Program-made: the position numbers and the translations under genes | Shown: in pieces, positions 24,650-37,939 of the stretch | Position numbering within the stretch: position 1 is the first letter of the stretch | Layout: each line of letters starts with the position of its first letter | Notes under the pieces: generated by a model | Told to the model about the DNA's origin: nothing | Databases searched by the model: none | What the model saw: only the letters and a program-made list of their open reading frames with translations | DNA from: Aquatica leii | Taxonomy: Eukaryota; Arthropoda; Insecta; Coleoptera; Lampyridae | Direction: 5' to 3' | Assembly: GCA_035610365.1 (NCBI GenBank) | Contig: CM069433.1 | Span: 52,132,487 to 52,196,486, forward strand | DNA: 64,000 nucleotides

Positions 24650-25578
24650 TAAGGAAGGGAAAAATATATAAATAACTAATATGTAATGGATAACCATTAA
24701 TATTAGCTAGATAATAAATAATATTTATTTCTTTATTAAAACTATCACAATCAAGAGGAAAAGTATATAATCGGTTAAAGAAACATCTAAAAGCTGCTAA
24801 TTTGTGTGAGAGTGGATGAAATGAAGAAAAAGGAATAATGTGATCAGTTGTTGTAGGTTTACGATAAATATTAATTTTAAGGTTATTATTAACACGTTTA
24901 ATGGATAAATCAAGAAAATTTAAAATATTGTTTGATTCTTTTTCAATTGTAAATTTTATATTTGGATGTAATAAGTTAAGTAAATTAAAACAATTATTTA
25001 GATCATATTCACTGCCTTTAAATATAATTAAAATGTCATCTACGTATCTTTTATAATAAATAAAATGATTTTTAATAACATCATCAGAAAAAAGTTTATA
25101 AATTTCTGTTAGATAAGAATATTTCTGTTAGTATCGGTGAAAGGTTATTTCCCATAGGTAAACCTGTTTTTTGAATAAATGTTTGGTTGTTAAATAAGAA
25201 AAAATTTTGGCTTAAACATAAATTTAAGCAACCAAGTATAAAAACACAAATATTATCAGGTAAGTTAGATTGAACAAGTAGTTCTTTAATTATATTATAA
25301 CAATCTATAAACGGAACACTAGGAAAAATGTTAATAATATCAAAAGAGATAAGTATAAAATTGTCTTTAGAAGTAAAATTAACTAATTCTCTAGTTAAAA
25401 ATTGAGAGTTTGTAATAGAATAAGGAAACTGAAAGTTAATTTGAGAACGTAATATTTTATTAAGCCAAGGTGAAATTTTAGAAACTGGAGTATTTGTAAA
25501 AGAAACTATTGGTCTTATTGGGTAATCAATTTTGTGAATTATAGGAGGACCATACAGTAAAGGCAGTGACGGATTCAT
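24650..25578 (-). pseudogene. Penelope reverse transcriptase (truncated, frame-broken)
   Basis: The first frame (25096-25578) shows YGPPIIHK, RPIVSFTNTPVSKISPWLNK, FILISFDIINIFPSVPF with the first catalytic Asp, and TGLPMGNNLSPILTEIF. A frame break follows. The catalytic box RYVDDILIIF then appears near 25030-25045, followed by LNFLDLSIKR and the RKPTTTDHIIPFSSFHP thumb block. These are the classic Penelope motifs, with catalytic residues preserved. Confidence 0.9.
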
Positions 25579-25648
25579 TAAAATTAAACTATAATGTTTA
25601 ATACTACTCTTCTACTCTTCGAGTAGGTAAAAAAAAACAGCGCGTAAA

Positions 25649-25960
25649 TTAACTCCTATGCGCGAGTACGTTAAAAAAACAGCCAGACAGTAACTTCTTT
25701 TTCGCGAGTAAGTCAAAACAAGAACTCCCGTATGCAACTTTCTTCGTTTTTGGATTGCGATTGGTTAAGTTCACGAACCCTCGCAGTACCAAATCTGCCA
25801 ATTGATTTTTCCGTTTTTTAATCAATCTGTTGAAAGCGGCGTTATGCTTTTTTTTACCCTTAAGATGTTTCAACGTTTTGTTACTGGGCGGCACTGCGTG
25901 TTTGAAATGGAGTAAAAATTTACCGATTCTACAATTTTGTCTCCGATTAATATTAAACAA
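25649..25960 (-). CDS. Unrecognised 103-codon basic ORF
   Basis: The frame begins MFNINRRQNCRIGKFLLHFK and is rich in Lys and Arg throughout (GKKKHNAAFNRLIKKRKNQL). It has no recognised domain, no signal peptide and no membrane segment. It sits about 70 bases upstream of the truncated Penelope-like element on the same strand and is more GC-rich than its flanks. It may be part of another unlabelled transposon. I would not treat it as a host gene without expression data. Confidence 0.25.
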   Translation of the reverse strand: MFNINRRQNCRIGKFLLHFKHAVPPSNKTLKHLKGKKKHNAAFNRLIKKRKNQLADLVLRGFVNLTNRNPKTKKVAYGSSCFDLLAKKKLLSGCFFNVLAHRS

Positions 25961-26889
25961 ATGCGCTACTGACTATAAAGAAACATTAAAGAGATGAACT
26001 TTACTTTAACATTAATCCATTCTCTAGCCTTAACATTTTTATAACGCTAATAATTTTTACAATTTTTTGACTGTTGGTACAATTTTAACAATCAAAATTT
26101 ACTCAAATTTTATTTTACATACTTTCGTCCAATGTTGATAACTTTACAGTGAAATCGTTTATGACTCAAACTAGTAATTACTGATAGTTTTTATTATAAA
26201 ACTTGAATTATTAATTCGTTTATGCATTTTAAAATTTGAGCAGAATTTATCGGTTTAGTAGAACATGTGTATTTCGGTCGAGTTGCTATTGGTGACCACC
26301 GCGGCTTTTTTTGCAACTAAAGGTAGTTTTATCAGTGTATTATTACACTAGCTATCTGGAGTTGTTTTTCCTGTAAATCATGCTTGCATCAAAACTCACC
26401 ACAATTTATGTATTGAAATGATTTGCTTAATAACTTAGAATAACCAATAAACTATTACCCTAAAACGGTGCAAGATAGAACAAAGTTGCACATAAACATT
26501 TTTATAGAGGACAAAATTTACTATAAAAAAGTTTGCGGAAGGGTACAATTACCTTCAATAATTTAGAAGATACAAGTGTGCAAAGTTACACGAAAATGTC
26601 TCACATTACATTAAAAGTCTGTAACTCTTAAACTATTAGATATAATTATACACTCCCGCGGACTTTTTTGTAGTAAATTTTGTGCTCAATAAAACAATTT
26701 AGGTGCAATTTTCATTTATATTGTACAGTTTTTGCAGCGTACAAGGCGGAAACTCGCGCGGATCTAATTCTACAATTACTATAATTATTTTTTAAACACT
26801 GCTGAGTGAAATTAAGACTTATATTTTTAAAACATAAAACGAATCATAAGGAATATCTTGTTTAATAATAATAAACACTACATCCGAAA
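25961..26889. other. Intergenic stretch, nothing recognised
   Basis: AT-rich with no useful frame. Short GC-richer islands near 26290 and 26740 show no motif I recognise. Confidence 0.4.
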
Positions 26890-27300
26890 AACACAAAAAA
26901 TGAAGTGAAATTGGGCACCATCGCAAGTTCCAGATTTGATTTATCTTAGCGTTTCATTGTTTCGTTACATGAACCTTCGAATCAAGCATCCTATAAGTGT
27001 TTTCAGCACTAAAAATAATAAGCCAAGGGTTATATCCGCCACGATCTCCAGATCTTACGCAAGTAGATTTTTGCTTTTACGAACATTTAAAAAACACACT
27101 ACATAAAAACAAGCTGCGCAATATTGAAGATTTGGAACATGCAATTACAGATGGTATTCGAAATATTGAAGTTGATAAACTTTGTAATGTTTTCCAAAAT
27201 TTCACGAGAAGAGTTAACTCATGTATTGCAACTGAAAAATAACATATTGAGTATCGGTTATAAATTTTAAGTAATTGTTATTACCTATTTTTATTTAAAA
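26890..27300 (+). mobile_element. Mariner/IS630-like transposase C-terminal fragment
   Basis: The frame 26997-27242 reads PPRSPDLTQVDFCFYEHLKN, the block carrying the last acidic catalytic residue in this transposase group. It is followed by the usual helical C-terminus ending FQNFTRRVNSCIATEK and a stop. The family normally has PPRSPDLTPLDFFLWGxLK here. The N-terminal two thirds are absent. It is probably related to the minus-strand N-terminal/core fragment at 8.6-9.1 kb. Confidence 0.82.
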
Positions 27301-30300
27301 TAAACAGGAATTCTTATATGTGTTGCCGTTTTTAATAAAATACTTAAGCTTAATTTAGAGGTTACAAATAAAATTTCTCATTCAGTATTTTTTTACATTA
27401 TTCCAATCTAAGAAAAGTTGGTTGCCTAACATATATGTCACGTGGGATTCAATCATTTATGAAGTTCCTGTAACTGGTACACCCTAACGATGTAGTCAAC
27501 GATTTGATTAAGTGCTGTTATTCCACGCTTGATGCTATTTAATTAATGTTTTTATTATACATATATTTCTTTTGGCTACCTTGTACAAGTAAGAGTATTG
27601 TCATTATATCATCCTTACCATCTCAATTTTAAATGATATTTAGAATATAACTTTTGTCAAACCATTTACTTATTGTTTACAAAAACAGATTGTAAATTCA
27701 TTTGAAATTAAAAAAAAACACTCAAATTATCAGCAATTAATAAAAAAGAAATAACGCAAACCACACAAAAAACAGCAATAAATTCATACAAAAAAATAAT
27801 AGTGATTTCAGTGTTTCTTTTTTGTATTTTATTGCAAACTTATTTATACGGTTATGTATGTATTGGCATTTTATTTTCACTTAAACATATTATAGAGTTC
27901 CTCAGATAACTCTAATTAAACAGCAACAAAAGAAAAACAAATCAATGCAATCTTCTTATATATTTTTAAAAAAATTGTATTTATTTTAAACGATTTTAAA
28001 TGTGCGTCATATGCGTCTTACGTTCCAAGACATTGTTTCCACGGAAAGGATAACGTATAACGACGTATAATACAGATCGCTGCTGTAGATGTAAAATTCA
28101 AACCGCAGTCATTAAAAACAAATATAAGGTTACACTTTTTTATAAAAAAAAAATTACAATTTTACAAATATAATACAAAAAAAAGTTATCGATTAAACTA
28201 ATAGAATTGGCATTTTGCTCTTGGTTTAATTATTTAATTTGAGTGGGTAATGGTATAAAATATTCAGTCACGAAAGCAGATCCAGTAAACAAAACTTTTA
28301 TTATTAGTTAGGTATGTTTTCTGTATAAATAATTTAATGGAACTTTATCGCTACCTAAGCACTAATTGATGTAAAAGTACAAGTTTTATCTCAACGAAAA
28401 ATTTGTTAAAGGGTATCTGCACTTTTGATAAGTAATTGTTTAAATTACTATAATTAACAGACAAAACGTGTATAATTTTTTTTTAAACCTAATTTGTCTT
28501 AAAAGACATACTTTTAAACACAAAGTTGGTTTTTACTAATAATTTGACAACTTATTAAATTTGTTTTATAAATATTGGTTTGAAAATTATATTTTAAGTT
28601 GTTTAATTTACTTCTAATTTCTAGATAAGAAACCTTCTAAGAGAAAGAGGTAATAATATTACAGCGTTTTGCTTGTGCCTTTGTTTACGTTTCGTGCCTT
28701 TGCACCGGACACTTCATATTAAATAAGCAATCTTAATCCAACTGTTTGTATTAAGATTGAATGTGTTTTGTTAATTATAATATTTTAATGTTAAGGCAAT
28801 AACGTAATGTAGTTTCGAGTATTATTTACTGGTAACAAAATACAGAGGAGGAAAATCAACCACCCACACAAACAAAACTGTAATTATTATTATCTTCAGG
28901 AAAGAACTTGTAATAAAATTCGATAGAGTAGTAATATAAATTTCACTTTTATCATGTAAAACTACGAAAAATTGTTTATATATTTTATACTTTAGACTGT
29001 AATCAAATGCGTGGTTAAAAAAATACTCGGGTGTTTAATTAAAGGTGGTTAAATGTAACCATGTAGCTCAATGACAGAAACATAACTGTTTTATCTTTAC
29101 CGTCAAAAAACAATGCACAAAAGACAGCAACACTACAAATGAAATTGTAAAACTTTTTTTAGTTGGTCTAATTTACTTTGTCGTGAAGTTTTATTTTTTA
29201 TTTTAGTTAAATGAAATTTTAAACTTTTTTAGTTTGTGTTGCTTTAACTAAACTTACAAATTCACTTTGTTCAAAAATTTTATTATAGTTTGACATATGT
29301 TGTAAGTAGTTTTACAGTAAAATTAAGTCTATGTTCAAAATTATTTTTGTTCTGACATATGAATACCTTAAAACAGTAATCAAAATTAAATTAGAACTAA
29401 TTAAGTTAAATATCTATACGTATCTAGTTATATGAATTTTTAATTGAAATATTTAAAAAAAATAAATTAAAAATAAAATTAGGCTTGAAAAATCATTTTA
29501 CACTTATTTAAAGTAAACTAATATTTTTTACACATACATCATTGCCAGAAATATTAACGTAGACAATTACCGCTTGTTTATTTTAGGAAATATTTGGAAT
29601 AGAACCAAATATTAACAAATATGTATAAGTTACAGCCATCAAAATTAATTTTTTGCTTGTAGTTTATTTCAATTTTTATAGTACTTGTGTGAAGTTTTTA
29701 TTTATTTAACGGTTTTGTAAAATTGCAAAACAGTTACAATATATATTACATCACTTGCATTTATCTATGTGTTGTGATATTTTTCTTGTTAACTAAAAAA
29801 CAAACTGTAAATAAGTTTTGAAAAAACATTATTTATAAGTTGCGTTAGTCATGGTTTAAAAAAATAAACTAATTACTAGAAAAATATTTGCACGCTGTTT
29901 AATAAAAGTCGTTAGGATGAGTGGTATTTGTTAATTCTTACTAGATTACAAACTTTATATAATTGTCACATTTATGAATAAAAAATAATGTAAAGCAAGA
30001 TGAGGTATAATGACGAATGATGACTACAAACAAGCCACTATAATTTTTTTTTACACTGCCATCTAGAAATTTCTAGGTGATTTACACAGGGTAACAGGTA
30101 CGTTGGCACCGGGGAGTTTAATATCTTAATAATATCACATGGTATCACAATTATATATTTATTATATACATTGCATATATTTTCAAAACAAAACAAAGGT
30201 AAAAATATACAACAATAATAACAGCATATGATTAATAATGAACAAGTCTAAGAAAATTTATTTAATTTATAAGTAAAGAAACGTTTATTATAAAAAATTA

Positions 30301-30309
30301 TATTTATAG
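27301..30309. other. Long AT-rich intergenic stretch without a gene
   Basis: No frame, repeat array or RNA gene is supported over about 3 kb. Confidence 0.45.
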
Positions 30310-30660
30310 TAAAATAAACTTAACAATTCACTTTTCTTGCCTTTTTGAGCGCGAATTCAATAATTTAATTTTATATGCCCAAATTTGTAGATATTTTAAT
30401 AGTTTTTGTGACATAGTAGATTTTAAATAACTTTTTAGTAATTTAAGCTTAAAAAAACTTTTTTCACCAGAAGCACTGAACCATGGAAACGTTAGAAAAA
30501 GATCCTTTAAAAATATATCATCTAAAACTGCTAAAGCATTCATGTCGGCCCTAATGTATATTAAAAGAATTTCAATTTTGTCACATAAATCTAATACAGT
30601 TATATAAGATTCATTTCGCTCATAGTTTGTATAATTAAATCACATTTTTGCAAAAATTTA
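30310..30660 (-). mobile_element. hAT transposase C-terminal (dimerisation) fragment
   Basis: On the minus strand 30328-30543 reads LFLTFPWFSASGEKSFFKLK, then LLKSYLKSTMSQKLLKYL. This is the hAT C-terminal dimerisation block (usual pattern LxxPVTxASxERSFSKLKLIKxxLRSTMxQxRL) in the ZMYM1-like, TTF-finger branch. Immediately upstream, broken frames (LCDKIEILLIYIRADMNALA) continue the domain. The catalytic DDE core and the ends were not found. A GC-richer stretch at 31735-31810 could be a remnant of the other end. Confidence 0.75.
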
Positions 30661-33600
30661 GTTACATTTACCTTGGATAATACGTTATACGAAATAATTG
30701 GAACTAGTAAATTTAGTATGATATTATTTTTTAATGAGATTTATCAATGATGAAGCTATATTTCTTGTATCAGCATCCCTAGATAATTGATAACAAAAAT
30801 CCAATATTCGAAAAAAACATCTATATTGGTTAGAAAGGAGTAAATACATATAAATTGTATCTGATTAATCTAGAAAGTGAAATTATAGCATCAATACAAG
30901 TAAAAAATGTAGAAATAAAAGTTGTGATAAAGACTTGAAAAAAATCATAGCGTTGAGCCAAATCAATCGAAAATTACGTAGCTGTTGCATTAAATAGTCT
31001 TCTAAGTTTGTTGACGCCGTAAATAAAAAGAAATCAAAAACACTGTTATGATGTTTAATTTAGTTATAAGAACTACATATTTCTTCTCATTAATTTGCTC
31101 ACACCGAAAATAAAAATAAATACAAAAGAATGTTATCACTAAGGATCGCATTATATGCATTATAAAATGTAAAAATATGTATGCAAATAGATACTCATAT
31201 ACAATTTTCTGTCACTTCGTCTCTTATTTTTTTCATGGTATTATTGTACAATGTATGAACACACATGTTGTTTTTAAAAAACTGTTTAAGAACAGAAAAA
31301 TTGAAAAAGAGAGGATAATTGTACCTTTATTTTCACATTATTGTATTGTACTTCTTAGAGCATTCAAAATTAGAATTTTATACGTTCGCTGAACAGACCT
31401 AATGTTGTCTTGGGTTTTTAATTTTTTTACAATAGGTATGTTAGGTTGGTTAAAAAACAGTAGGTTTAGGTACTTTGATTTTCTAACTAATTGTAATTTC
31501 TTTTATATACGTGATAATTTTCGAAAGTATCAAAAAAATGCGTTTTTACAGAAAAATACTTAAATATGCATAAATTTAAAAATAACGGCATAATATGCAT
31601 TTAATGCATGTAGTTGTACATAAGTACCTATATCATATACTTTAATGTTTTATCTATTTAATTAATAAGCAGTAGGTTTAAACCATCTTTAACGTAATAA
31701 AAATTGTTATTTTTTTAATAAAGTTTTATTCGCCTGCCTGCCGCTCCCCTAAAAATTGCCATGAGGGTGCCGTACACTCCTTGCACCCTCCCGCTTGACA
31801 CAGCCTTAATTTAACGTTAGCTTGTTTGGTTATAAAATTTACTCTGTGTGTTGAGTGTTTTTTAGTGGAAAATCAATAGCAAAAACAATTTGATTTTTGT
31901 TGTACTTGTATTTCTTTTATATTTTTTAAATTAAATTAAAATGAACCATAAACTTCAGTGCCAATATCATATTGTAACGAATTTTATTACTAACTACTAA
32001 AATTTATATAAACTATTAAAAATATGTTTACTTATACTAAAAATATGTACACTTTTAAATTAACCGAACTAATTAAATCTAATAATATTTAATAAAAAAC
32101 ATTTACACTAATTTATATCTCTTACACAAAGATAAGATAAAGTCCGCGGATAGCTTCACACACTTGTTTACACTAAAGTCACGTACTTCATAGATTTATT
32201 TATAACACGCGTTAACGACTTATTTATTTAGACTTGAATAATCTTCTTAACACTGCAGTCTTCGTATTACGGAAATAACTGACCTACGATTTGTTTGTTC
32301 AATATTTATACATTGTGACAAAACGTTCCCGTATGTTCTGCATCCTTTGGTGAACGTTCTAGAAAACCTCGCGAAAGGTCTCGAATACGAATATATATAT
32401 ATATATTTGTAACGTCGTACTTGTAGCAATGCAAAATTTATGCTTCCATACCTATAGCAATAATCGTGGACGCGTTGCAATATTGCTACGCGTCCCGATA
32501 TTTTGCCGTACTTGCCGCAATAATTGTGGCAACGCTGTTTTGAGATGTGACGTCAATCCCAAGGTGTGTTGCCTACATTATAGGTATGTAAATGAATTTG
32601 TATTCTACAAGTATTCTAAATTATTCGCGATGTATTTACAATACAGAAAATGTTTATTATTAACATTAATAAAATGATAATAATTAATAATTGGTGTTGT
32701 TAATAGAAAATACGGTATTAAACTTTTTTAATAGAAAATATATATTTTTTAATAAAAATGACGTTGATTACAAAATCAGTATAATTTTGATTTTTAAATG
32801 AATTCAATATTCGGAAATTTCTAATTACCGAGTTTTAATGCCATTCACCTTATGTGTTTTGTACTTACACATATAGATATTAAAAACGTGCATATTTAAT
32901 GCAAGTGCAATTAGAAAATGCTACAATTAACATTATTGTTAAAAAATTGTAATTTACCTTTCTTTCTAATTTTTTCAATTAAATTGAATTCAACCCTTAA
33001 AAGTAAACGCATAAGTAAACAAAAAAATCAAACAGAAAAAATAAACCAATCATCCGCGAGAGGAGAAAATAACAAAAACGCCTTAAACCTGAAACTAAGA
33101 ACTACGAATCGTGTAAACTTCAAATTTTTGTCTCTTTATCAGACATATTTGCTAAACGTTTGTCAAAGAATAAACAATTCTTGTTTTTACTAAAATCATT
33201 TATAAGCTTTTAATAGGTGGTACAACTTTGAGAAATCAAACTTTATTCAAACCATTGGGTCAGTCATAATGTTTAAAAACAAGTGTTTGAATGTTATATT
33301 TATAGTTGTTTTACTGGTTTTTTGAATATGTAACTCATAATTTCCAAGAGAGTTACAACAAAACAAAGAACCTGTATAATATCAATTCCGAAAACTTCCT
33401 TATCAATTTCAACAAGCAGATTCATACTAACACCTTGAACTAAACCAGTTTTGATAGTTAATTAGGTATAGGAGCTATTATTAACATACTACAGGATACT
33501 ACTTAAATATTATGTAACTTATTTAAATAAAACAAAAAGATACTAAATACGAATTCGTAGAATCTTACGTAAAGTGTTTTAGTAGAAACACAGTATAATT

Positions 33601-34054
33601 ACTATAGTAGTAACGTATTTGGACGTGACCTATCTAAAGTATTGAAATTGATACATAGTTTGACTCGACATTTATTCCATGTGTTATCTCAATTTTTACC
33701 AACGGTTTATACTGTAACAGCAATGTCTTACTGTTATCACAATTAGCATACTGTTTTATGACCTTTTATAAATTAATGTATTATTTTAAATTGAGTTACT
33801 TTTGTAAAAGAAAGGTAGATAGCTGTGTTATGATTTTATTTTCACATTTTGTTATCTTTACAAGTTTTACTACAATCGTTTACATCTAATGCAATTTAAA
33901 TTCATAATTTTTTTTTATATCTTTTATTGAAATCAGTTAGATTTGTTATAAAAAAGCATTTAAAAACTGTTTATTTTGTCAGTTTTAGCAGAAGTTATAG
34001 TAGTAGGTTTTATTGTTTTTTTTAAAAATTTATTAATACAATTAAAAATACGAG
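30661..34054. other. Intergenic stretch with transposon debris
   Basis: It probably contains further hAT debris up to about 31.8 kb. At 32395-32412 there is a short (AT)n run within TACGAATATATATA...TTTGTA, akin to the repeats at 44.4 and 62.3 kb. Just right of it are several short inverted words built on GCAATA and GCGT (32440-32530). No host gene is supported. Confidence 0.4.
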
Positions 34055-35838
34055 GAGTTATCACAATTTTTGACAAATCTTTGCCACATTTGGAGAAAAT
34101 GGTTTCCGATAGGTTATAAACTCATTAGCACCAACGACGTTTTGCTATCTCGATCAAACTGTCTATTTCAACCTTTTCTCGTTTTAGACATCGCGCGATG
34201 TTGTTAGTTCGAGTTCGAAAACTCTAAACCTCCCTATCAGATCAAAATTTTGTTTGCGCGATCTAATTGTACGCACTTTTATTTACATATTTAAGAAATT
34301 TGGAAAAAATTCGAATATAATTGTGGTTACGTTGACATTTTAACCGCAGTACGTTCTTATCATAACGAAAAACGAATTTTTGACTTTGTCGGTCCGTATT
34401 TTGGTAACCCTTCATTCAAAATTGTAATTTGACACATCATTAGATACCCCGTTTTGTCCCCTATCGTTTCTTATAATATCGACTATTTTCAAATTTCGAT
34501 AATAAGTTTATTTAGCTTTATGTAAAGTGCTACACATAGTGCACTATAATTTTCAGTTTTTATTACGAAAGATGACTAAAATCCACAATTTTTGACAAAT
34601 CGTTACCAAATCTGTAGGGGATGATTCCCGATAGATTACAAACTCATTAACATCAACGACATTTTGCTATCTCGATGAAACTGCCTTTTTCACCCTGATC
34701 ACGTTTTCAACATCTCACGATGTTGTTGTTTCAAGTTCGATAACCATAAAACTCCTTCTCAGATCAAAATTTTGTTTTCGCGATCTAATAATACGCACTT
34801 TTAGTTACATATATGAGAAATTTGAAAGAAATCCGTATATAATTGTGATTACGTTGAGGTTTTAACCGCAGTACGTTCTTATCATAACCCGAGAAAAATA
34901 GAATTTTTGACTTTGTCATTCCGTATTTTGGTAACCTTTCATCCAAAATTGTAATTTGACACATCATTAGATACCTTGTTTTGTCCCCTATGGTTTCTTA
35001 TAATATCGATGATTTTCAAACTTTGATAATAAGTTTATTTAGCTTTGTGTAAAGTACTGCGCATACTGCATTATAATTTTCAGTTTTTATTACGAAAGAT
35101 GACTAAAATCCACAATTTTTGACAAATCGTTACCAAATCTGGAGGGGATGGTTCCCGATAGGTTATAAACTCATTAACATCAACGACATTTTGCTATCTC
35201 GATGAAACTGCCTTTTTCACCCTCTTCACGTTTTTGACATCTCACGATGTTGTTGTTTCAAGTTCGATAACCCTAAAATGGGTTGTCAGATCAAAATTTT
35301 GTTTGCGCGATCTAATTATACGCACTTTTAGTTACATATATGAGAAATTTGAAAAATATCCGTATATAATTGTGATTACGTTGACGTTTTAACCGCAGTA
35401 CGTTCTTATCATAACCCGAGAGAAATAGAATTTTTGACTTTGTCATTCCGTATTTTGGTAACCTTTCATCCAAAATTGTAATTTGACACATCATTAGATA
35501 CCTTGTTTTGTCCCCTATGGTTTCTTATAATATCGATGATTTTCAAACTTTGATAATAAGTTTATTTAGCTTTGTGTAAAGTACTGCGCATACTGCATTA
35601 TAATTTTCAGTTTTTATTACGAAAGATGACTAAAATCCACAATTTTTGACAAATCGTTACCAAATCTGGAGGGGATGGTTCCCGATAGGTTATAAATTCA
35701 TTAACATCAACGACATTTTGCTATCTCGATGAAACTGCCTTTTTCACCCTCTTCACGTTTTTGACATCTCACGATGTTGTTGTTTCAAGTTCGATAACCC
35801 TAAAATGGCTTGTCAGATCAAAATTTTGTTTGCGCGAT

Positions 35839-37939
35839 CTAATTATACGCACTTTTAGTTACATATATGAGAAATTTGATAGAAATCCGTATATAATTGT
35901 GATTACGTTGACGTTTTAACCGCAGTACGTTCTTATCATAACCCGAGAGAAATAGAATTTTTGACTTTGTCATTCCGTATTTTGGTAACCTTTCATCCAA
36001 AATTGTAATTTGACACATCATTAGATACCCAGTTTTGTCCCTTATCGTTTCTTATAATATCGATTGTTTTCAAACTTTGATAATAAGTTTATTTAGCTTT
36101 GTGTCAAGTGCTACACATACTGCATTATAATTTTCAGTTTTTATTACGAAAGATGACTAAAATCCACAATTTTTGACAAATCGTTACCAAATCTGGAGGG
36201 GATGGTTCCCGATAGATTATAAACTCATTAACATCAACGACATTTTGCTATCTCGATGAAACTGCCTTTTTCACCCTCTTCACGTTTTTGACATCTCACG
36301 ATGTTGTTGTTTCAAGTTCGATAACCCTAAAATGGGTTGTCAGATCAAAATTTTGTTTGCGCGATCTAATTATACGCACTTTTAGTTACATATATGAGAA
36401 ATTTGAAAAATATCCGTATATAATTGTGATTACGTTGACGTTTTAACCGCAGTACGTTCTTATCATAACCCGAGAGAAATAGAATTTTTGACTTTGTCAT
36501 TCCGTATTTTGGTAACCTTTCATCCAAAATTGTAATTTGACACATCATTAGATACCCAGTTTTGTCCCCTATCGTTTCTTATAATATCGATTGTTTTCAA
36601 ACTTTGATAATAAGTTTATTTAGCTTTGTGTCAAGTGCTACACATACTGCATTATAATTTTCAGTTTTTATTACGAAAGATGACTAAAATCCACAATTTT
36701 TGACAAATCGTTACCAAATCTGGAGGGGATGATTCCCGATAGATTATAAACTCATTAACATCAACGACATTTTGCTATCTCGATGAAACTGCCTTTTTCA
36801 CCCTCTTCACGTTTTTGACATCTCACGATGTTGTTGTTTCAAGTTCGATAACCCTAAAACGGCTTGTCAGATCAAAATTTTGTTTGCGCGATCTAATTAT
36901 ACGCACTTTTAGTTACATATATGAGAAATTTGAAAGAAATCCGTATATAATTGTGATTACGTTGACGTTTTAACCGCAGTACGTTCTTATCATAACCCGA
37001 GAGAAATAGAATTTTTGACTTTGTCATTCCGTATTTTGGTAACCTTTCATCCAAAATTGTAATTTGACACATCATTAGATACCCAGTTTTGTCCTCTATC
37101 GTTTCTTATAATATCGATTTTTAAACTTTGATAATAAGTTTATTTAGCTTTGTGTAAAGTTCTGCGCATACTGCATTATAATTTTCAGTTTTTATTACGA
37201 AAGATGACTAAAATCCACAATTTTGACAAATCGTTACCAAGTCTGGAGGCGATGGTTCCCGATAGATTATAAACTCATTAACATCAACGACATTTTGCTA
37301 TCTCGATGAAACTGCCTTTTTCACCCTCTTCTTGTTTTCGACATCTCACGATGATGTTGGTTCAAGTTTGATAACCCTAAAACGGCTTGTCAGATCAAAA
37401 TTTTGTTTGCGCGATCTAATTATACGCACTTTTAGTTACATATATGAGAAATTTGAAAGAAATCCGTATATAATTGTGATTACGTTGACGTTTTAACCGC
37501 AGTACGTTCTTATCATAACCCGAGAGAAATAGAATTTTTGACTTTGTCATTCCGTATTTTGGTAACCTTTCATCCAAAATTGTAATTTGACACATCATTA
37601 GATACCCAGTTTTGTCCTCTATCGTTTCTTATAATATCGATTTTTAAACTTTGATAATAAGTTTATTTAGCTTTGTGTAAAGTTCTGCGCATACTGCATT
37701 ATAATTTTCAGTTTTTATTACGAAAGATGACTAAAATCCACAATTTTTGACAAATCGTTACCAAATCTGGAGGGGATGGTTCCCGATAGATTATAAACTC
37801 ATTAACATCAACGACATTTTGCTATCTCGATGAAACTGCCTTTTTCACCCTCTTCTTGTTTTCGACATCTCACGATGATGTTGTTTCAAGTTCGATAACC
37901 CTAAAATGGCTTGTCAGATCAAAATTTTGTTTGCGCGAT
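35839..37939. repeat. Higher-order repeat unit 1 (four monomers, 2101 bp)
   Basis: Four consecutive monomers carry the subtype order GATAG / GAAAAATAT / GAAAG / GAAAG. The last two also share the 4-base deletion and the AAAGTTCTGCGCA variant. The same order and the same monomer lengths (527, 527, 523, 524) recur in the next 2.1 kb (527, 527, 522, 524). Confidence 0.85.

Larger units (their letters stand above)
23800..25600 (-). mobile_element. Penelope-like element, 5'-truncated, RT plus GIY-YIG endonuclease
   Basis: On the minus strand this encodes a Penelope-type reverse transcriptase followed by a GIY-YIG nuclease and a 3' tail. The tail carries the word GTCGAAACATGTAGCG (about 23848-23863), which recurs at the ends of these elements, and the A/T-rich end near 23800. 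The first third of the RT is missing, so the copy is 5'-truncated. At least two frame breaks occur (about 25100-25130 and about 24640-24660). It is clearly younger than the copy at 13.9 kb because long frames survive. Confidence 0.9.

Noticed and set aside
37340..37375. GGTTCAAGTTTGA in satellite monomers as a tRNA-type B box
   Set aside because: Does not match the full B-box pattern and has no A box or cloverleaf; it is simply part of the monomer.
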